NCBI GenBank assembly: GCA_038049695.1
Contig: CP142458.1
Location: 40,765,501 to 40,829,500 of the forward strand
Length of the DNA: 64,000 nucleotides
Direction of reading: 5' to 3'
From: Cinnamomum chago
Taxonomy: Eukaryota > Streptophyta > Magnoliopsida > Laurales > Lauraceae
The first letter of the stretch is position 1. Each line of letters begins with the position of its first letter. The notes beneath the pieces are model-generated. The model made no database searches and was not told the DNA's origin. It saw only the letters and a list, made by a program, of their open reading frames with translations. Positions 58,893 to 64,000 of the stretch are shown one piece after another. A program made the translations under genes and the position numbers.

Positions 58893-60241
58893 GAAGCAAG
58901 TAGAGATTGGATCACCTGCAGTCCAAGAATCATGCCATACGTTTATGCTCTGACCATTTCCAAAAATCCAGGAGCTTCCTTGGTGAATGATAGTAGCTAA
59001 GCGGTGGATTTTCTTCCAAATGCATGAGCCATAGATGGTATTCTCTGAGCTCCAAATGGGACGGAATTTAAAATATCGATTCTTAAACCAAATGGACCAG
59101 AGAGAGTTAGAAGTGGAAGCTTGCCATCCAAGCTTGATGAAGGAAGTTGTGTTTACATCTGCAATTTTCCTAATACCCAAGCCACCTTCTGCCTTTGGGA
59201 GAGTGACAGTAGCCCAGCTGACATAATTGATCTTATGGTTGGGGGCGTTACCTGTCCAGAGGAAATGCCTCATTAGTCTCTCAATCTCATTGCAAATTGA
59301 AGCAGGCAGGGGCAGAATGGCAGCAAGGTGAATAGGTAAGCTAGAAATAACATGTTTAATAAGGATTAAACGGCCAGCAAAAGACAGAGTTTTGGCTTTC
59401 CAAGCTGAAAGCTTGGACTAAACAGCATCCAACAGAGGGAGAAAATGGCTCCTTTTAGGAGTCCCAAAGCAAATCGAGGTACCCAGGTATTTAAGGTGAT
59501 TAGAAACTTCTTGAATGCCTAATATGGAACTGATTCTTCTCTTTTTTCTCGAGCTGCATTTACCAAGGAACAATTGGCTCTTCTGAAGGTTAAAGAATTG
59601 GCCTGCAGCAAACTGATAGGTCTCCAGGAGGTCCTGAAGAATTAAGACACTAGAGGCAGCCCCTTTCATGAAGATGAGAATGTCATCAGCATATAACAAA
59701 TGGCAGGGGGTGGAGGGGACCTTAGAGAGAGGAAGGAAGAGGCCTTGATTTTGGAGATTTTGTAAGTGAAGACTCAAGATTTCTTCTGCTAATATGAAAA
59801 GGTAAGGAGACAGAGGGTCACCCTGTCTGAGGCCACATGAAGAGCTAAAAAATCCATGGGGCATTCTGTTTAGGAGCACTGAGCCTTTGGTTGTGCAAAC
59901 ACACTCTTTGATCAGAGAAATCCAAGCATCAGAGAATTTAAAGAACTGGAGAGCAGAAAAGAGAAAAGACCAGTTCAACTTGTCAAAAGCTTTGGAAATA
60001 TCGAGTTTAAGGCAGAAGGAACCTTTGTTAATTTTGGAATTCAATTTCTAGTATAGTTCAAAAGCCAAACCAGAGTGGTGCTGAATGTTTCTGCCTTTGA
60101 TGAAAGCAGCCTGGTGGGGGGAAATCAGATTAGGAATTATTGTGGAGAGCCTGGTGGAGAGAATTTTGGAGAGGATTTTGTAGGTGAAATTCAACAAGCT
60201 GATAGGTATGAAGTCAGCTAAGGAGTTTGGTGATTTAGACT
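58893..60241 (-). pseudogene. LINE ORF2, reverse transcriptase part
   Basis: From the 5' side: ADFIPISLLNFTYKILSKIL, SPHQAAFIKGRNIQHHSGLA (60240-60060); then FCLKLDISKAFDKLNWSFLF, GFFSSSCGLRQGDPLSPYLF and the catalytic LLYADDILIFM (60040-59680); then LQKSQLFLGKCS and LKYLGTSICFG (about 59590-59470); then MRHFLWTGNAPNHKINYVSW and LPKAEGGLGIRKI (about 59270-59150). The YADD box is intact. The reading shifts frame between 59418 and 59273, and a stop follows Tyr near 60048, so it is not functional. Confidence 0.88.
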
Positions 60242-61320
60242 CACTACAACAAACTGCACATTTCCCGACACTATTTGCCGATGCAGTGAAAATTTGCGTT
60301 GGCAAAAGTCTTATTTCCAACGCATATTTGGACTGCGTTGGCAATTAGTGTCGGAAAATGATAGTTTTACCGACGCAAGTAAGACCGCGTTGGCAAAAGC
60401 TATTGAAACCACATTGGCGCCAACAAAAAAAACACCAAAAGAGAGGGAAAGTTTTGCCAACGCTTTTTTCTCTAATGGTGACGCAATAATGCGTTGGCAA
60501 TTATCTTGTTTACTGGCGACGCACAAGTGTGCGTTGGGAAAGGTCTGAGTTTTTATTCGTACAATTGCCAACGTATGAGTTGCGTCCCCAAATTCCCATT
60601 TATGACAAACTTACATTTTCCGACAAAGTGAAAAGTTGCGTTGGCAAAAGTCACAGAAAATTGTTGATTTTACCGACTCAAGTAAGATTGTGTTGGCAAA
60701 AGTTGTGCAAACCACATTGGCACAAATAAAAAATCCCCCCAAAAGACAGGGAAAGTTTTGCCAACGCTTATTTTTCTAATGGCGACGCAATAATGCGTTG
60801 GCAATTATCTTGCCTATCGGCGACGCACATGTGTGTGTTGGGAAAGCTCTGATTTTTTATTCACACCATTGCTAATGCATGAGTTGCGTTGGCAAAGTCC
60901 CATCTATGATAAACTTACATTTCCCGACACTATTTTTCGACATAGTGAAAATTTGAGTTGCCAAAAGTCACACAGAATTGTACGTTTACCTACGCAAGCA
61001 AGATAGCGTTGGCAAAAGCCATGGAAAACTTTTCCCGACGCTATTTGTTGACGCATTGAAAATTTGCGTTGGTAAAAGTCTTATTTTCGATGCATATTTG
61101 GATAGCGTTGGCAAAAGTCACAAAGAATTGCTACTTTTACTAACGCAAGTAAGACCGCGTTGGTAAAAGATGACGTTGGCGCCAACAAAAAATTCCCTCA
61201 AATGAGAGGGAAATATTTGTCAACGCGTGTTTTCTTAATGGCGACGCAATAATGCGTTGGCAATTATTTTGCCTATGACGACGCAAAGGTGTGCGTTGGG
61301 AAAGCTTTGAATTTTCCCCG
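60242..61320 (+). mobile_element. CACTA-like DNA transposon end with subterminal repeats
   Basis: Begins CACTACAACAAACTGC, a good CACTA (En/Spm) terminal motif, exactly where the LINE reading breaks off. Then follow some twenty copies of GCGTTGGCAAA or its complement TTTGCCAACGC and GACGCAATAATGCG, as in the subterminal transposase-binding repeats of plant CACTA elements. The block consists of three imperfect tandem units of roughly 300-355 bases (starts near 60257, 60612 and 60918). A right terminal ...TTGTAGTG was not found and no transposase is present, so it is a fragment or rearranged non-autonomous copy. Confidence 0.75.
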
Positions 61321-62783
61321 TTACATCTATCTCAATATGAAATCAGATGACGCGACACTGTTGATAAATGACACGTAACCCGCAAGGCATGAACATGGTG
61401 TTCCCATGATACTTACTTACATATGTGTATTAATAAGGGGCCAAAAAATTCACTGTCACCTTGTTTTTGACGAAGGATCAAGTAAAATAATATAGAGTAA
61501 ACTCTATAGTCAAATATAAGTAATTAACATTTTAAGGTCTGGAGTCATCAATTTTAAATGATTGATTGAGACTAAATGTAAATACATGTTATCAAAATTC
61601 TATATATAAGTATTTAATTTATTTAAAGTATTTTTAGTTTTTCTTTAGAAAAATATGACTCTTGTGAGTCATCGAGTTTACTCTCACTGGGTCAATATTT
61701 TAGAGCTGGAAGAGGAGTTTTTCAAAACCTATATCCTTTGTGTGTTAGCACAAAACCGAAAATAAAAGAAAGAAAAGAAAAAAAAAACTATTTCGTGGGC
61801 TTCACCATGAGTATGGATAATCAATCGGTTGTATACATTTTTCTAGCTAGCGTTTAGGAACTAATAAATCATGGGCTGAAATTAAGTTTTTATATGAGCC
61901 TCCAATATTGGATGCCTGCTCAATTGGAACTGTAGCTCAGTTTGGGTTGAGATTTTTATATAAATTCTCCTTTTTATTTGGCCATATGAATACAACGGGC
62001 AAGGACATTGGGCAAGGGTGAGTGATTTTAAAGCCCATTACTTGAAATGGTCCTCATCAAAAACAAGGAAAAAAGCAAAATCATCATCATTGCCAAAATC
62101 ATATCATTCATTGCCAAAATCATATCATTCTTTTTAATTAAAACATTTTCCTTTAAAGAGTTGGGCAGTAGAAAAGAAACTGTGGCCAATAAAGGGCTAA
62201 ATATTGAATTTTCTTATTTTATTAAAAAAAACTTAAAAAGAAGTAACTATTTTTAAGGGCCGGTTTGTGGGTATAAAAGATGAAAAGAAGTAACTATCCT
62301 TTCCTGACTGATTTTTAATTTTTCTCACCGCTCGCCGCAGTCGGTAATGTGAAATAAAAGAAAAATAAATAAAATGAAAAATATTTCTCTTATAACTCAT
62401 TTCGGACTCCCCAGCCCTGTATTCCTCCCTCCTCCTCTTTCGTCTCCCTCTCTTCCTCCACGACATAGGGCGCCGATCCCCCCTCTCCCCTCCACTGGCG
62501 CCGCTCCGCTCCACTCCCCCCTCTCCCCTCGACTGGCGCCGCTCCGCTCCACTTCTCCCCCCCCCCCCCCCCCGCTCTTTCTCCCTCTCTCTCCCCTCCT
62601 AGCATCGCCTGGCCAACACCCATCTCTTTCCTCCCCTCTCCTTCTCCCCCTCCCCTGCAAATTCTAACCATCTCTCGCTTCCGGACCGGCCCTCTCCTCC
62701 CTTTCTGTATAATCTCCCCCGGTGCACATTAGCAAATAGCGTAATTAATGTATTTTTTTCAAAATCTTCTGCCATTGTTGCAG
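61321..62783. other. Non-coding, AT-rich then CT-rich
   Basis: No gene supported. 61321-62390 is AT-rich. 62400-62660 on the plus strand is a C/T-rich low-complexity tract with a 17-base C-run (about 62557-62573) and a repeated CCACTGGCGCCGCTCCGCTCCA-like stretch (62491, 62530). The tract may be a 5' UTR or promoter of the RopGEF gene. Short frames here follow from base bias. Confidence 0.5.
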
Positions 62784-62936
62784 AGGTTGATATGATGACG
62801 GAGCGGTTCACCAAGCTTCTACTCAGAGAAGACATGTCCGGCCAAGGGAAGGGAGTCTGCATCGCACTTGCAATCTCAAATGCTATCACAAATCTCTCTA
62901 GGGAATTTCGTTTACCTTCTCCTTCTGTAACTTTTG
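62784..62936 (+). pseudogene. RopGEF (PRONE domain) exon
   Basis: After acceptor TTGTTGCAG the text reads [38 protein letters not shown]. This is the opening of the PRONE domain, the catalytic module of plant-specific Rop guanine nucleotide exchange factors (family form: [33 protein letters not shown]). RopGEFs activate Rop GTPases at the plasma membrane in polar growth and signalling. After NLS the text ([12 protein letters not shown]) departs from the family, where FG-LW-LEPL is expected. A donor-like GTACTT follows. Host gene exon or relic. No upstream exon is identified. Confidence 0.75.
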
Positions 62937-63165
62937 GTACTTTTTATTGTATTTATTTCAATTTGATTTTGAGGAAAAATGTGGCTTTCAAATAACATTA
63001 TAGATCTCTCTGGTGAATTTTCTTAACTTCTTCTTGTGTAATTTTTTGGGGTTTTCTCAATTTATTTAAGTAGTTTCTGGGTGAAAATGACAATCCAAAT
63101 GGCACTGAAATCTGTGGTGAATTTTGCTTCTCAAATGCCATTACAAATTTCCAGTAAATTTCACT
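62874..63165 (+). repeat. Threefold degenerate repeat across exon end and intron of RopGEF
   Basis: TCAAATGCTATCACAAATC (62875), TCAAATAACATTATAGATC (about 62988) and TCAAATGCCATTACAAATT (about 63132) each continue with a CTCT-GTGAATTT-like segment. The 3' end of the first exon thus appears to have been copied into the following intron. Confidence 0.65.
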
Positions 63166-63174
63166 TTATTGTAG

Positions 63175-63325
63175 GAACTCCCAGACAGTGATGGCCTTAC
63201 ATTTGATCAGGTTATGGTGGCCAGACCTTGCTCAGGTCTCTACATGAACCTCCCTGCGCTTAAGTGTGGCCGGCAACATCTTTCCTCCTCCACTCTCTTC
63301 ATCTCTTTGCCATCTCCTTCACAGG
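63175..63325 (+). pseudogene. Second RopGEF-like exon
   Basis: After acceptor TTATTGTAG the text LPDSDGLTFDQVMVARPCSG, LYMNLPALK resembles the PRONE segment LPDG--FEVM--RPRSDLYINLPALRKLD. The segment normally between the two exons (W-REM-WLL-V-DHIVE) is not seen, and after LPALK the text diverges (CGRQHLSSS). The ORF runs on to CAG/GTATTT near 63325. The missing middle and the divergence after LPALK suggest a decaying or partial copy, unless the true exon borders differ. Confidence 0.6.
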
Positions 63326-64000
63326 TATTTAGGGCTTGTTATTATTTTAGTGATTTTCTGCTTTTACTCAGAGACCGTTTTATCACATAAGTGCTTATTG
63401 GATGGAAATTAGTCTCTGTATACATTGTTACAAGTGAAAAAACATATTGGTTTTCTATGGTTCTGTATTTGTTCTTGTTTTTTTTTTTTATTTCTTTGGA
63501 AATGGGTGTGTTCAATTGTGATGAGTACTTAATTTTGAAGATGGTGGATGGATTTAAACTGGTTGACTTTTTAATCAGATTGCCCAACTAGACCTAATAC
63601 TGAAATTGTTCATGGTGATTCCCCAAGTCAGATGGTTTGTAAGCTCATAATACCATCATGGGTGTCTTCAAGCCTTCCATCTCTCTAGTGGGCCTTCCAT
63701 TTGAGCACCGTGGATTGCTAAAACATTGGACCCAGTTGATGGCTTACTAGTTTCAGCTCTAACCATAATTTTCAAATCTCACTCAAATCTCATTCTGAGA
63801 ATACAAGTCATCTTTGTTCTAAAACTAGTGTCTGATAGTTCAAGTCCAAGCAACAAATATTACAGTAATGAACACTTTATGGTTACATTTATTGTGTTAT
63901 AAGTATAGCTGATTGTTATAGATGGAGTCCCAATTTATGAAAGAGTGGTGATGGAAGAACATGAACTTGTTAGGGTGAAGGTGGCCTATGTTTTTTATCA
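63326..64000. other. No feature recognised to window end
   Basis: AT-rich, intron-like sequence with a T-run near 63480. No further PRONE text was found on the plus strand. It may be intron of the RopGEF-like locus. Confidence 0.5.

Larger units (their letters stand above)
53819..60241 (-). mobile_element. L1-type LINE, 5' part lost, split by solo LTR 3
   Basis: The minus strand carries RT and the C-terminal zinc-finger-like domain of a plant L1-type ORF2 and ends in a 20-nt poly(A) (T-run at 53819-53838). The endonuclease and ORF1 are absent: at 60241 a CACTA-like end begins and no LINE sequence is seen beyond it. Solo LTR 3 (54753-58887) lies between the RT and finger parts. It is dead by loss of its 5' half and by the insertion. 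Confidence 0.88.

Noticed and set aside
62374-62671. Pro/Ser- and Gly/Arg-rich frames on both strands
   Set aside because: They come from a C/T-rich low-complexity tract and have no homologous motif.

Overview
The window is nuclear DNA of a flowering plant with a large, repeat-rich genome. It holds nested Ty3/gypsy and Copia LTR retrotransposons, solo LTRs with target-site duplications, an L1-type LINE, a CACTA-like DNA transposon end, and intron-bearing plant gene pieces (a plant mobile domain gene and RopGEF/PRONE exons). I saw no rRNA, tRNA or CRISPR. The species cannot be named from sequence alone.

Left third (1-20005). Element 1, a Tekay/Del-type Ty3 element on the minus strand, runs off the left edge. 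Its 3-kb LTR ends at 7496, inside the RNase H region of Element 2. Element 2 is a Tat/Ogre-like Ty3 element (called family T here), also minus, with an extra ORF upstream of gag, a repeat-filled 5' leader and an unusual PBS. Its LTR is part of a 4-kb head-to-head inverted LTR structure (15995-20005).

Middle (20006-31915). The plus strand carries a broken unknown coding exon and then an intron-bearing gene with a plant mobile domain (PMD). The PMD gene has apparent leader exons, one holding a perfect 49-bp-stem hairpin (21979-22087). It is split by a 3.1-kb solo LTR with a perfect TSD (24058-27146). It lies antisense to, and 3' of, Element 3, so it may be cargo of that element.

Element 3 (31916-39579, minus) is a Tat-clade Ty3 element with gag, protease, a G-patch-like stretch, RT, two RNase H domains and integrase. 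It is followed by the 3' end and LTR of a SIRE/Maximus-type Copia element (39583-41527). Next come an LTR-like region built on GGCGCC hairpin repeats (41528-44083), more family T LTR pieces, a Copia-like solo LTR (46604-48598), and a second head-to-head inverted family T LTR structure (48858-53154). The inner repeat block of the second structure faces the opposite way from the first.

Right end (53819-64000). A minus-strand L1-type LINE ends in a 20-nt poly(A) tail and is split by a 4.1-kb solo LTR with TSD CCAAG. Its upstream side is cut by a CACTA-like end full of GCGTTGGCAAA repeats. After about 1.4 kb of AT- and CT-rich DNA come two exons of a RopGEF gene or relic, the only ordinary host gene signal here. 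The strongest leads are the two inverted LTR structures with opposed cores, the perfect hairpin in the PMD gene leader, and the different self-complementary repeat clusters carried by at least five separate LTRs.
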